Positions 38,108 through 47,094 of a DNA stretch of 56,935 nt are shown one piece after another. This DNA comes from Halomarina oriensis (GTDB lineage: Archaea > Halobacteriota > Halobacteria > Halobacteriales > Haloarculaceae): the NCBI RefSeq assembly GCF_009791395.1, contig NZ_WSZK01000024.1, forward strand, positions 1-56,935, read 5' to 3'. Below the pieces are notes generated by a model that had not been told where the DNA came from, did no database searches, and was given only the letters and a program-made list of their open reading frames with translations. A program made the translations under genes and the position numbers. Each line of letters starts with the position of its first letter. Positions within the stretch are counted from its first letter, which is position 1.

Positions 38108-38131
38108 GGCCGTCACTCCGTTCTCACGGCC
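38108..38131 (+). terminator. Hairpin directly after korB
   Basis: Arms GGCCGT (38108-38113) and ACGGCC (38126-38131) with a 12-nt loop begin right after the korB stop. There is no long T-run, so it may stabilise the 3' end rather than terminate transcription on its own. The rest of the 252-bp spacer to the next gene holds the oxidase promoter. Confidence 0.35.
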
Positions 38132-38322
38132 GCGTCGTACCGCAGTCACGCGCCGACGCCACCCCCCCGTTCGTCCCTCCCGAGCGACTGCTCACGGGCC
38201 TCCGACACTCCCGACACTCGGCGACGAGGAGTCACGGTACCACCGGTCCGAGTCGGGTCGTGCCCCCGCACGCCCGTGTGTAAATTGAAGATCAGGTCGT
38301 GGGACCAACAACAAACATTCAC

Positions 38323-38338
38323 CAATAAATTAATATTG
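38323..38338 (+). promoter_or_regulatory. A+T-rich TATA region of the multicopper oxidase gene
   Basis: CAATAAATTAATATTG has outer arms CAATA and TATTG and lies 22-37 nt before the ATG at 38360, so one element could be both TATA box and operator. The flanking 60 bp are unusually A+T-rich for this genome. Confidence 0.5.
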
Positions 38339-38359
38339 CTACGATACTGTTCTCTTTCA

Positions 38360-40336
38360 ATGACTGATTCTGGACTGAATCGTCGGCAGTTCGTCAAGTT
38401 GGGGGCGGGGCTCGGAATCGCAGGCGCGCTACCCTGGGCCATCGCAACGGCCTCGAAGCCATCGCCCGAACTGGAGAAGTTCGTGCAGCCGATGCCGATT
38501 CCGGAGGTGCGTGCCCCCGACGGGAAGTACCGTGGCAAGGACTACTACGAGATTCCGATGCTGGAAGTCGAGAAGCAGGTCCACCCGGACCTGCCAGCGA
38601 CGACGATGTGGGGCTTCGACGGCGAGGTGCCGGGGCCGGTCATCCGTGCACGGCAGAACGAGCGCATCCACGTTCGCTACGACAACAGCGGCCTCCCCGA
38701 CGAGCACATGTTCGAGGTCGACGAGTTCGTCCACGGCACCACGCCCGAGGACTACACGGACCACGACGGCCCCGTGCCGGAGGTCCGAACGTCGGTCCAC
38801 CAGCACGGACTCAACGTCGAACGCGTGAGCGACGGGCAGGCCCGCCAGTGGGAGTCCCCCGACGGGACGAAGGGGCCACAGCCGGCGAAGGAGGTCCACG
38901 AACTGCGCAACAGGCAAGACCGCATGACGGCGACCTACCACGACCACGCGCTCGGTGTCAGTCGTCTCAACAACTACGCGGGGCTCCACGGCTTCTACCA
39001 GATCGCGGGGAAGAAGGAGTCGAAGCTGAACCTCCCGAGCGGCGACTACGACGTCCCCATCATGCTGGAGGACAAGTCGTTCGACGAGGACGGCTCGTTT
39101 CGGTACCCCGACTCGTTCGTCGCCAACTTCGCCGGTGACACCGCGTTCGTCAACGGCGCGGTGTTCCCCTACATGGAGGTCGAACCGCGCAAGTACCGCT
39201 TCCGTCTGGTCAACCAGGCCAACGGCCGCACGTTCGGCATGGCGCTCCAGAGCGAGGACGGTCACGGCGGGCCGGCGATGTACCAGATCGCTCCCGACCA
39301 CGGCTTCCTCGAAGAGGTCGTCGAGGTCGGCCACCACGGCGACCTGGAGTCACTCGTCCTCTCGCCGTTCGAGCGTGCGGAGGTCGTCGTCGACTTCTCC
39401 GAGTACGCCGGCGAGACCATCACCATGACCAACGACGCCGCCTTCCCGTACATGGGGCCGGGCGGTGGCCACGGTGGTCACGGCGACATGGACGGTATGG
39501 ACATGGGTGGTAACGACTCCATGGACATGGGTGGTAACGACTCCATGGACATGGGTGGTAACGACTCCATGGACATGGGTGGTAACGACTCCATGGACAT
39601 GGGTGACGACTCCATGGACATGGGTGACGACTCCATGGACATGGGTGACGACTCGATGGGCACGAACGACAGCGGCGGGATGGAGATGGGCGGTGACGGC
39701 CACGGCGGGATGGAGATGGGTGGCGACGAGGAGTACCCACAGATTCCCGAGGTCATGCAGTTCCGCGTCGCCGACTCGGTCAGCGACCCCGACACCAGCG
39801 CCGACCCGACGACGCTGGACCTGCCGGGTGGTCCCGCTCACGACGAGCAGGCCGCCGTCGAGACCCGCGAGATGACGCTCGGTATGCGGATGGTGATGGA
39901 CGAACCGGACCTCCACGTCCTCAACGGCAAGGCCTCCTACGAGGGCGGCGACATCGCCCGCCCGAAACTCGGGACGACCGAAGTCTGGGAACTGGAGAAC
40001 ACCGGCCACCACTCCCACCCCATCCACATGCACCTCGTCACCTTCGACATCGTCGGACGCGGGCACCACGGGATGGAAGCGCCGGCACCGAACGAGCGCG
40101 GGCCGAAGGACATCGTCCGCGTCGATCCCGGCGAGACGGTTCGCATCGTCGTGAGGTTCGACAACTACGCCGGCAAGTACCCGTGGCACTGCCACGTCCT
40201 CGAACACGAGGAGCACGCCATGATGCGCCAGTTCGAAGTCGTCGGTGACGAGGAAGACGACGAGGGGGCGGACGGCGACGAGGCCGAGAACGACGGCCGC
40301 GGGCGGGGCCGTGGCGACGACGAGAACGACGACTGA
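38360..40336 (+). CDS. Tat-exported multicopper oxidase with Met-rich repeat insert
   Basis: A 658-residue laccase-like oxidase. The Tat signal has NRRQFVKLGAGLGIAG. All four copper-binding blocks are intact: SVHQHGLN, TYHDHALG, the HSHPIHMHL block and WHCHVLEHEEHAMM. It most resembles the CotA/bilirubin-oxidase branch; the haloarchaeal enzyme LccA of Haloferax is a probable relative. At residues 380-432 an insert repeats SMDMGGND and SMDMGDD units, flanked by GGGHGGHGDMDGMDM and GGMEMGG, so a copper-binding Met/His-rich loop like that of CueO is inferred. The tail is acidic and Arg/Gly-rich. The start at 38360 follows the A+T-rich promoter with leaderless spacing. Confidence 0.93.
   Translation: MTDSGLNRRQFVKLGAGLGIAGALPWAIATASKPSPELEKFVQPMPIPEVRAPDGKYRGKDYYEIPMLEVEKQVHPDLPATTMWGFDGEVPGPVIRARQNERIHVRYDNSGLPDEHMFEVDEFVHGTTPEDYTDHDGPVPEVRTSVHQHGLNVERVSDGQARQWESPDGTKGPQPAKEVHELRNRQDRMTATYHDHALGVSRLNNYAGLHGFYQIAGKKESKLNLPSGDYDVPIMLEDKSFDEDGSFRYPDSFVANFAGDTAFVNGAVFPYMEVEPRKYRFRLVNQANGRTFGMALQSEDGHGGPAMYQIAPDHGFLEEVVEVGHHGDLESLVLSPFERAEVVVDFSEYAGETITMTNDAAFPYMGPGGGHGGHGDMDGMDMGGNDSMDMGGNDSMDMGGNDSMDMGGNDSMDMGDDSMDMGDDSMDMGDDSMGTNDSGGMEMGGDGHGGMEMGGDEEYPQIPEVMQFRVADSVSDPDTSADPTTLDLPGGPAHDEQAAVETREMTLGMRMVMDEPDLHVLNGKASYEGGDIARPKLGTTEVWELENTGHHSHPIHMHLVTFDIVGRGHHGMEAPAPNERGPKDIVRVDPGETVRIVVRFDNYAGKYPWHCHVLEHEEHAMMRQFEVVGDEEDDEGADGDEAENDGRGRGRGDDENDD
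39497..39655 (+). repeat. In-frame tandem repeat in the oxidase gene (4 x 24 bp, 3 x 21 bp)
   Basis: Four copies of a 24-bp unit (39497-39592) are followed by three of a 21-bp unit (39593-39655) that lacks one codon. Copies are nearly identical at the DNA level, including synonymous positions, which points to recent expansion by slippage or unequal recombination. The units encode MDMGGNDS and MDMGDDS, so copy number can change without breaking the frame. Confidence 0.95.
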
Positions 40337-40530
40337 CACTCACGACGGCTGACGGGCGGCCACCACCGCTCGCCGACGCTCCCTCCCGTTTCGGCCGGCT
40401 CTGCCGGCGGATAGCTCCCGTTCCGACCGACGGGACTGTCTCCTCAACCGAACGAACTGTAACGAAATCCTGATACTGGTCGGTCGCACAACCGAAACGC
40501 ATGACAGGGGTGGAACCGGAGTCTCACAGT

Positions 40531-41805
40531 ATGACCGAACGCGAGAACGACCACTTCGATGTCGTCATCGCTGGGGCGGGGCCGGCCGGGGGGCAGTGTG
40601 CCCGTGACCTCGCCGCGCGTGGCTACGACGTCCTCCTCCTCGAAACCGAGGCCGAAGCGGAGTTCCCACGACAGAGCAACAAGTCGACCGCCGGAACGTT
40701 CCCGTCGATGATGGCGGGCTTCGGCGTCCCCGACCGTCTCGTCGAGAAGTTCACCGACAGCGTCGTCGTGGAGGCACCGAACAGCCACTACAAACAGACC
40801 CAGCCCGGCGCGGTACTCGACTTCGTCGCGTTCAAACGGTGGCTCGTCGAGGAGGCCCGCGAGAACGGTGCGGAGGTCCGCTTCGAGTCCCGCGTCAACG
40901 CACCCATCGTCGAGGACGGCCGCGTCGTCGGCGTGACGTACGCCGGGAGCGAGGAGGTGTACGGCGACGTCGTCGTCGACGCTACGGGGCCGAGTGCGCC
41001 GCTGGCGAAGAAACTCGACGTTGTCGACCTCCACCGCGAGAACCAGGCTATCGGCATCGACTACAAACTCGAAGGGCTGGACCTCGACCACGAGGACTAC
41101 GCGGACCTGAACGGCGCGATGATGCTCCGCCTCGACCACGACATCGCCCCTGGTGGCTACTCCTGGATATTCCACACCGGCGGCGACACCGCGAAGGTCG
41201 GCGTCTGTTACATCCAGAACGAGCGCCACGACGAACTCGCCCGCGACGGGATGCGCATCGACGACTACCTCGAGCACTGGCGCGAGACCGACCCCCGGTT
41301 CGCGGACGCCGAACCCGTCGAAGACGCACACATCCTCCGTGGCTCCGCGCACATCCAGATGCCCGGTCGACTGAGCACGGACGGCTTCATGGCCGTCGGT
41401 GACACCGTCCCGACCATCGACCCGCTCTGGGGGGAGGGTATCCACCAGTGCATGAAGTCGGGTCGGGCCGCGGCCATCACCGCCGACCACTGTCTGACGC
41501 TGGAGACGCCCGACACCTCCGCCGACCGAATCGGTGTCTACGACGAACTCTGGCACGAGCGTGTCGCGCCGAACATGGCGACGCGACTGTTCATGACGGA
41601 ACTGCTCTACCTCGTCCCCAACGAGCGCTACGACGGGTTCATCCGCAAACTCGACGAGCTACCCAACGACGTCCTGTCGAGCGCGAACGGCGGGAGCTGG
41701 CTCTCGCTCGCCCGCCTCCTCGAACCACAGGACCTCCGGTATCTCGCCAAACTGGCCCGGAACCGAATCACCGACCCGCACCGACGCTGGAACCCGCTGT
41801 CGTAA
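40531..41805 (+). CDS. Geranylgeranyl-reductase-family FAD oxidoreductase (paralogue 1)
   Basis: A 424-residue flavoprotein. The dinucleotide-binding motif is VVIAGAGPAGGQCARDLAARG, and the family signatures are GGYSWIFHTGGDTAKVGVCY and the FAD-closing GFMAVGDTVPTIDPLWGEGIHQ. In archaea such enzymes saturate geranylgeranyl chains of membrane lipids, but the family also includes halogenase- and cyclase-like members, so the substrate is open. Cys residues in positions used by some GGR enzymes are not obvious. The start at 40531 (MTERENDHFDVV) is preferred; 40501 is possible. It stands alone, separated by 194 bp from the oxidase gene. Confidence 0.8.
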   Translation: MTERENDHFDVVIAGAGPAGGQCARDLAARGYDVLLLETEAEAEFPRQSNKSTAGTFPSMMAGFGVPDRLVEKFTDSVVVEAPNSHYKQTQPGAVLDFVAFKRWLVEEARENGAEVRFESRVNAPIVEDGRVVGVTYAGSEEVYGDVVVDATGPSAPLAKKLDVVDLHRENQAIGIDYKLEGLDLDHEDYADLNGAMMLRLDHDIAPGGYSWIFHTGGDTAKVGVCYIQNERHDELARDGMRIDDYLEHWRETDPRFADAEPVEDAHILRGSAHIQMPGRLSTDGFMAVGDTVPTIDPLWGEGIHQCMKSGRAAAITADHCLTLETPDTSADRIGVYDELWHERVAPNMATRLFMTELLYLVPNERYDGFIRKLDELPNDVLSSANGGSWLSLARLLEPQDLRYLAKLARNRITDPHRRWNPLS

Positions 41806-41946
41806 CCGCTCCGTGAAGCGGACGTACTCCGTCGAACGACCGGACGAAGCGACGGTCGGGCCGGAGTCGTCCGGAGATAGGTTTATGCTCGAAGATTCCG
41901 AGCGGACAGTATTGGACGATGGTAGTACCCGGAGAGACGATAGGCC

Positions 41947-42636
41947 ATGATCGTTGAGTTCGTTATCCAGCAACCGACCCTGCTCGACGCGCTCCGCAGC
42001 GTGCCGTCGATGCGAGTGGAGTGGGAGCAGACCGATACGACCGCCAACAGAGAGGTGCTCCAGGTGTTCTGGGCCATCGGCGACGACTTCGAGGCGTTCG
42101 AGACCGCTCTGCACGGCGACCCCACCGTGACCGCCCCCCGCTGTCTGACCGAGTTCAGTGACAGGCGGCTGTATCAGGTCGAACAGGTCGGTGAGGGCCG
42201 CGCACAGAGCATCTACCCGGCCATCGTCGAGGTCGGTGGTGTCATCCAGCGGTGTACGGCGACGAGCGAAGGGTGGGAGCTACAGGTACGGTTCCCCGAC
42301 AACGACGCGCTCTCACACGTCCACGACATCTGTGCGCGTCACGACCTCGACTTCCGACTCCGCAGGAAGTACGAGGAAGCCTCGGACACGACCAGGTCGG
42401 ACACCTTCGGGCTGACCGAGAAGCAACATCAGATGCTCACGCAGGCCGTCGAACAGGGCTACTACGAGGTGCCACGGAAGATCGGCCTCGACCAGCTCGG
42501 GTCGGAACTCGGTATCTCTCACCAGGCGGCCTCGGAACGGCTTCGCCGGGCGGTCACGATTCTGACGGAGAACGCGCTGTCGCTGGAGCGAGATGACCGT
42601 CCCGACGAGGGAGTCGACACGCAGGCCGCCGAGTAG
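41947..42636 (+). CDS. Bat-type (HTH_10) transcriptional regulator (second)
   Basis: A 229-residue regulator with an N-terminal sensor-like domain (residues 1-150, MIVEFVIQQPTLLDALRSVP and RRLYQVEQVGEGRAQ) and a C-terminal HTH_10 domain (GLTEKQHQMLTQAVEQGYYE, with the recognition region LGISHQAASERLRRAVT). It is only distantly similar to the regulator at 8376-9032. Target genes are not indicated; the oxidase, GGR-family and aldo/keto reductase genes are the nearest candidates. A TATA-like GTTTATGC at 41881-41888 gives a leader of about 35 nt. Confidence 0.87.
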   Translation: MIVEFVIQQPTLLDALRSVPSMRVEWEQTDTTANREVLQVFWAIGDDFEAFETALHGDPTVTAPRCLTEFSDRRLYQVEQVGEGRAQSIYPAIVEVGGVIQRCTATSEGWELQVRFPDNDALSHVHDICARHDLDFRLRRKYEEASDTTRSDTFGLTEKQHQMLTQAVEQGYYEVPRKIGLDQLGSELGISHQAASERLRRAVTILTENALSLERDDRPDEGVDTQAAE

Positions 42637-42658
42637 ACCGCTGTGGTCGGGCGAGTAC

Positions 42659-42829
42659 TCAGCCGCTAGCCACCGCCGTGATGAGCGCTTCGTAGCGGAC
42701 GTCCTCGGTGGCCGTCGTCGCCCACCCACCGCGGGGGTCGACCCCGTTCCGGGCGGCGTCTTCGACGAGTTGTGCGATTCGCTGTTCGAACTCGGCGCGC
42801 GTGCTGACAGGCTGTGTGTTCGTGGTCAT
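42659..42829 (-). CDS. Small conserved-looking protein of 56 residues
   Basis: The frame from the ATG at 42829 encodes 56 residues (MTTNTQPVSTRAEFEQRIAQ at the start, then LVEDAARNGVDPRGGW). The pattern of a short amphipathic helix followed by a GGW turn and a second helix ending YEALITAV is like the tiny soluble proteins frequent in haloarchaea. The frame is open to 43036, but the extra residues look random. It is convergent with the regulator gene, 22 bp away. A CTAG (42666-42669) lies near its 3' end. No function can be given. Confidence 0.6.
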   Translation of the reverse strand: MTTNTQPVSTRAEFEQRIAQLVEDAARNGVDPRGGWATTATEDVRYEALITAVASG

Positions 42830-43353
42830 GTCGAGTACCTCTGCGAGGGCGGCCACCAGCGGTGTGCTGTCGCTACCGGTGTCTCTGGTGTACCGGCGTC
42901 TCGCACCTGTCGATAGACGAGCGGGCTTCAAACCGTCACTGCCTGATACTGCCACCGACGGAACTGGACCCCGGAGGCGATAGCCGCCCCCTTCCCGAAA
43001 CCGGGCGGTCGGGAACGGTTCATGCCACCGAAACATTCATGATTCGATGTTTCTACTGACTTTGTGTCTGTTGGCGTCGTCTGGAAGGTCGTTCACAGGT
43101 GAAGCAGCGATGGTCGCCTTGGCCTGTCGGATTGCCCCAGTCGGCCGCCAACGGACACACCGTCCTCGACAGGTCGATACCGACGGGAGTGAGTCTCTAC
43201 TGCCCTACGAGCCGGGTGGGGTAGCCGCGTGTGCTCGTCGACGAGCGTACCCGGTCGGCTCCTCGGTACACACGGGCCGGCCCGCGGACGGTGGCGGTAA
43301 GGATGTGGCCTTTCGCAACCGCTAATCGGGAGACGCCCCTCAGAACGAGATGT
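42830..43353. other. Gene-poor spacer of 524 bp
   Basis: Short open frames exist but none has a plausible start context, halophilic composition or domain. Visible structure: an inverted repeat GAAACAT (43030-43036) / ATGTTTC (43047-43053) around a TCATGA core, in a locally A+T-rich patch that could be a promoter for either direction. The last 100 bp should hold the promoter of the aldo/keto reductase; no clear TATA box was found there. Confidence 0.5.
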
Positions 43354-44193
43354 ATGAGCCAACAGCCGTCGCTCTCTCCGGAGGACGTGCCGCTCGCCAA
43401 GCAGATGCCGATGCTCGGCCTCGGAACGTGGGAGAACGACGACCCGGACCAGTGTGCGGAGTCGGTCGAGACCGCACTGGGACAGGGCTACCGCCACGTC
43501 GACACCGCACAGGCCTACGGCAACGAGGAGGCGGTCGGCGAGGGCCTCGAGAACGCCCACGTCGACCGGGAGGACGTCTTCCTCGCCACGAAGGTGTGGA
43601 AGAGCAACCTGGCGTCCGACGACGTGGTGCAGACGACGAAGCAGTCGATGCACGAACTCGGCGTCGACACGCTCGACCTGCTGTACGTCCACTGGCCGGC
43701 CGGCGAGTACGACCCCGAGGACACGCTGGGCGCGTTCGACGAACTGGTCGCGGACGGGACAATCGACCGCATCGGCGTGAGCAACTTCGAGCCCCATCAC
43801 CTGGAAACCGCCCAGGAGGTCACCGACGCGCCCATCTTCGCCAACCAGGTCGAGATGCACCCACTGCTCCAGCAGGAGGACCTCCGTGCGTACGCCGACG
43901 AGGAGGACGTCGAACTCGTCGCGTACTCGCCGCTCGCCCGCGGGAAGGTGATGGAGGTCGAGGAGCTACAGGACGTCGCCGAGAAACACGACGTCTCGCC
44001 CGCCCAGGTGAGTCTCGCGTGGCTGCGCGAGAAGGGCGTGACGACCATCCCGAAAGCGACCGGTCCCGAGCACATCCGTGACAACTTCGCGTCGCTGGCG
44101 CTCGACCTCGACGCCGAGGACATCGCAGCCATCGACGACATCGACCGCGAGGAACGGCAGGTCAACCCGGGTTTCGGACCGGATAACTGGTGA
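43354..44193 (+). CDS. Aldo/keto reductase
   Basis: A 279-residue NADPH-dependent oxidoreductase of the AKR superfamily. The catalytic tetrad is visible: Asp and Tyr in HVDTAQAYGNE, Lys in FLATKVW and His in LLYVHWPAG. The coenzyme-binding end ATGPEHIRDNFASL-like sequence (TIPKATGPEHIRDNFASLAL) is present. Typical activity is reduction of 2,5-diketogluconate, methylglyoxal or other aldehydes; the physiological substrate is unknown. The start MSQQPSLSPEDVP at 43354 is chosen; an upstream in-frame stretch from 43231 lacks similarity. Confidence 0.92.
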   Translation: MSQQPSLSPEDVPLAKQMPMLGLGTWENDDPDQCAESVETALGQGYRHVDTAQAYGNEEAVGEGLENAHVDREDVFLATKVWKSNLASDDVVQTTKQSMHELGVDTLDLLYVHWPAGEYDPEDTLGAFDELVADGTIDRIGVSNFEPHHLETAQEVTDAPIFANQVEMHPLLQQEDLRAYADEEDVELVAYSPLARGKVMEVEELQDVAEKHDVSPAQVSLAWLREKGVTTIPKATGPEHIRDNFASLALDLDAEDIAAIDDIDREERQVNPGFGPDNW

Positions 44194-44325
44194 CCGGGCG
44201 ACGGTCGACCGCCTGACGGCGACCGCTCTCTCGGACCGTCGACGGCTACGACGGACCGCGTTCCCCTCTGCCACCCGAATACTCGTAGACGGAACATTCA
44301 CAACGGCTGGCTTCTCAGGGAGCGC

Positions 44326-45090
44326 ATGGTCGTCGAGCGCGAGCAGTACGGGGTGGTCAGCGGCGTCAGAGCGGACGTCGCTCAGCTCCACGAACACTGG
44401 ATGGCAGTCGTCTTCCCGCGAGTACAGCAGACCCACAGCGTGGTCGGACAGTGGCGACCCGACGGGGCACTCAAACAGGGCCTGTTCTACGTCTGGGGGC
44501 TGTTCGGTGCGCTCGCACTCCTCGTCACGTACCCGTTCCTGCTGTTCGGGTTCGGGACGCGATTTTTCGTCCGTCGGGTCGATTCGACCGCGACGCGACT
44601 CGGCGCTATCGGCGTCGTCGCTCTCACGGCAGTCGCCTGGGGCCTGCTGACGGCGTTCGTCTGGGTCCAGGAGACCTTCTCGGCGGAAGCGTTCGTCGCC
44701 GTCGCCGCCGCGAGCGTCGTCGCCGTCGTCAGTGCCGGTCTCGCCGCGCTGTTCACCCGCGTCGGGGGCCGTGTGACGACGGTTCTGCTCGCGTACCCCG
44801 CGGCGATGAACGCGCTGTTCCTCCCGCCCGTCGTCGCGGCGCTGTACTCCCCGACGCTGGCCGGTGCGGTGCTGACCGGGAGCGAGTCGTTCGCCGTCTG
44901 GCTGCTCGACAACGTGCTGGTCGTCGGTGACGTCAACGCGTTCCTCCGCTCGCAGTTCAGTCTCGAAGGCGGGGCGTACGTCGCCATGTGGTTCGCCATC
45001 GCCGTCCCGGTCGGCTGGCTCCTCGGTCTCCTCGTGACGCTCGCGGACGTGGTCCGGCCGAAACCCGACTCGAAGTCCTCGAACGCCTGA
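44326..45090 (+). CDS. Multi-spanning membrane protein of unknown function
   Basis: A 254-residue protein with about six predicted helices (ALALLVTYPFLLFGF, LGAIGVVALTAVAWGLLTAFVW, AFVAVAAASVVAVVSAGLAALF, LLAYPAAMNALFLPPVVAAL, VLTGSESFAVWLLDNVL and AMWFAIAVPVGWLLGLLVTLAD). A soluble N-terminus of about 50 residues precedes them. The layout is reminiscent of Yip1-like proteins, without a diagnostic motif. It may share context with the frameshifted membrane protein 115 bp downstream. Confidence 0.75.
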   Translation: MVVEREQYGVVSGVRADVAQLHEHWMAVVFPRVQQTHSVVGQWRPDGALKQGLFYVWGLFGALALLVTYPFLLFGFGTRFFVRRVDSTATRLGAIGVVALTAVAWGLLTAFVWVQETFSAEAFVAVAAASVVAVVSAGLAALFTRVGGRVTTVLLAYPAAMNALFLPPVVAALYSPTLAGAVLTGSESFAVWLLDNVLVVGDVNAFLRSQFSLEGGAYVAMWFAIAVPVGWLLGLLVTLADVVRPKPDSKSSNA

Positions 45091-45204
45091 CGCCGGCCGC
45101 CCGCACGGCTCTCGCTCCTCGGCGTCGAACACGGCGAGTACCGCGCGACGCCCCGAACCGGCCGGGCAGAAGATTCTTCTTCTCGCTGGCGTGACTGTCG
45201 AGCG

Positions 45205-45763
45205 ATGCGACTGCCCTCCCCCACACGGCCCGCGGCCCTCGTGGGTCTGTCCGTCGCGGCCGTCTTCGCGCTGGGACTCGCCGCCACCGTGTCCGGTTCC
45301 GGCGTGTTCGGGTCGTACCGCTGGCCGGTCGGATACTTCATCGGGATGCTCGTCTCGCTCACGCTCGGTGTCGTCGTCGTCCACCTCGCGCCCGACTACG
45401 TCGAGCGTATCACCGACGAACTCGGTGACCGTCCCGGCGAGTTCTTCGTCTACGGTCTGGTCTCGTTCGCCGTGTTCGTCGTCCTCGCGTTCGTGTTGGG
45501 CATCGCTGCCGTCGGTATTCTCGGGTTCGGCCTCCTCGTTCCGCTCGCCGTTGTCGTCGTCGTCGTCGCCCACGCCGTCGTCTCGACCGGTCTCGGCGGC
45601 GTACTGCGCCCCCCCCGACGGGAGCCTCCTCGGTGACTACCTCGTCGGTGCGGGCGTCGTCCTCGCCGTCTCACAGATACCGCTCGTCGGTGGTGTCCTG
45701 ACCCTCGTCGTGACCTGTCTCGGAACCGGGGCGGTACTCGGGTCGTGGTCCGACCGCCGTTGA
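45205..45763 (+). pseudogene. Membrane protein gene interrupted by a frameshift in a C8 tract
   Basis: The frame from 45205 encodes a membrane protein with at least three hydrophobic stretches (ALVGLSVAAVFALGLAATV, GMLVSLTLGVVVVHLAP, the long YGLVSFAVFVVLAFVLGI region) but stops at 45636. Directly after a run of eight C (45609-45616) the other frame continues with convincing membrane sequence (SLLGDYLVGAGVVLAVSQIP, LVGGVLTLVVTCLG) to a stop at 45763. Removing one C gives one continuous 185-residue protein. So the gene is either inactivated, switchable by slippage in the tract, or misread in sequencing. The short version of 143 residues loses the last one or two helices. Confidence 0.8.
45609..45616 (+). 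repeat. Homopolymer tract of eight C at the frameshift
   Basis: Eight consecutive C at the exact point where coding potential moves from one frame to the next. Seven C would restore a single frame. Confidence 0.95.
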
Positions 45764-46029
45764 CCACCTCGCCGCCGTTCCCGACCCCGGTCGCTCGTCC
45801 GGACGTGGACGTCGAGTCCCGCGGCGCTGTGACTCCGGTCGAGGGAACCCTGCAACGCGTCGGCGCTCCGGAGTGCGCCGACGGGAGCGCACGTCCCGCA
45901 TCGGAGCGGCCTCCGAGTAGCGCCGCTCGAATCGGTACCGAGCGGACACGGTCGCGCCAGTTCGGACGTGACCCCGTCTGAAAGATGAAATCGCTGTTTC
46001 GTCGCCGTGAGCGACGGGTTCGTCCGGTG

Positions 46030-46236
46030 TTACTGTCGGACGACGTTCGCTGCGCGAGGCCCCTTCGGTGAGGACTCGATGTCGAACTCGACCTCCGTCC
46101 CTTCCGTGAGGTCCTCGCCACCGACGTCCTCCATGTGGAAGAAGACGTCTTCGTCGTCGTCGAGGTCGCCGTCGTCAGTCGAAATGAAACCGTAGCCGCC
46201 AGTGTCGTTGAAGAAATCAACTTTGCCGTTTGCCAT
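46030..46236 (-). CDS. cspA: Cold-shock domain protein
   Basis: A 68-residue single cold-shock domain with both RNA-binding motifs, GKVDFFNDTGGYGFIS (RNP1 region) and EDVFFHMEDV (RNP2 region). It binds single-stranded RNA or DNA and acts as an RNA chaperone. Six consecutive acidic or near-acidic residues (DDGDLDDDED) replace the usual loop, a halophilic adaptation. A TATA-like GGGTTATCC on the minus strand (about 46265-46273) is some 30-37 nt before the ATG. The 282-bp region upstream to 46519 shows nothing else. Confidence 0.95.
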   Translation of the reverse strand: MANGKVDFFNDTGGYGFISTDDGDLDDDEDVFFHMEDVGGEDLTEGTEVEFDIESSPKGPRAANVVRQ

Positions 46237-46518
46237 TACGGACGAACGTAGAGGCAGGCGGGGGATAACCCTTCCGAGAGTCGAGTTACCGTGCCCCCGG
46301 TTTCGGACGCACGGGGGACGGCTATCGAATCGGTGGGGGCTGTGTCGTCTGCCGGGACTCGCGGTGACAGAAGGGTGACGGGTCGCTTAGCGACGTCGCT
46401 TCCGAACCAGCGTGAACCGAAACCGCACACCGAGTGCCGGGGTCGTCGGACGGAGCGCGCGGCTCTCACAGCAGCGGGGCATCGACACGACTAACGGACG
46501 GGAACGTCGGCCCACTGT

Positions 46519-46995
46519 ATGGTACGTGAAATCGACGACTCGACACGGATCGTCGAGTCGGAGGTCGGAGCGTCGATGCTCCGTGAGTACGTGACCGTCC
46601 ACGACTCTACGGTCGGGGACGACTGTGGCATCTACGAGCGGACGTCGGTCAAGAAGTGCCACGTAGGCGACAGCGTGGAGATAAACGCCGGCTGTTACGT
46701 CGAGAACGCCGAAATCGGTGACGAGGTGCAGGTCGGGCCGAACTGCAGCGTCGTCGGGGTCACGCACGATCTCGGCGAAGACGGGATGGAACTCCGAAAC
46801 GACGTGTTCGAGCGCATCGTTCTCCACGAGGGGGCGTTCGTCGGCGCGGGCGCTGTGATCGCTCCTGGCGTCGAAATCGGACCGAACGCAGTCGTCGCGG
46901 CCGGTGCCGTCGTCACTACGGACATCGACGAACGACACGTCGTCGTCGGGTCGCCACCGACACAGGACGTCACCCACCTCCGTGAGTGGCTGTAA
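46519..46995 (+). CDS. Hexapeptide-repeat acyltransferase-like protein
   Basis: A 158-residue left-handed beta-helix protein. Hexapeptide repeats run from STVGDDCGIYERTSVKKCHV through VEINAGCYVENAEIGDEVQV to GVEIGPNAVVAAGAVVT, followed by the usual VVVGSPP-type end. Such proteins acetylate sugars or, in the carbonic anhydrase-like branch, bind metal; the sugar O-acetyltransferase type seems more likely from the C-terminal pattern. It could act on surface polysaccharide, given the glycan genes 2-6 kb away, but this is only a suggestion. Confidence 0.82.
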   Translation: MVREIDDSTRIVESEVGASMLREYVTVHDSTVGDDCGIYERTSVKKCHVGDSVEINAGCYVENAEIGDEVQVGPNCSVVGVTHDLGEDGMELRNDVFERIVLHEGAFVGAGAVIAPGVEIGPNAVVAAGAVVTTDIDERHVVVGSPPTQDVTHLREWL

Positions 46996-47094
46996 GCTCC
47001 ACTCGTACGGCTCCTCTCCGTCGGCGTCCCTGCCGATGCACTCGCGGCACGCGGCGACACTCGGCCCGCGCGCTCCGTCGCCGCCGACCGGCCG

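Noticed and set aside
39497-39655. Regular repeats that could be taken for a CRISPR array
   Set aside because: The units are contiguous without unique spacers and are in frame within the oxidase gene.
43047-43325. Small open frames in the spacer before the aldo/keto reductase
   Set aside because: Composition is Arg/Gly-rich and random-looking, with no plausible start context or motif.
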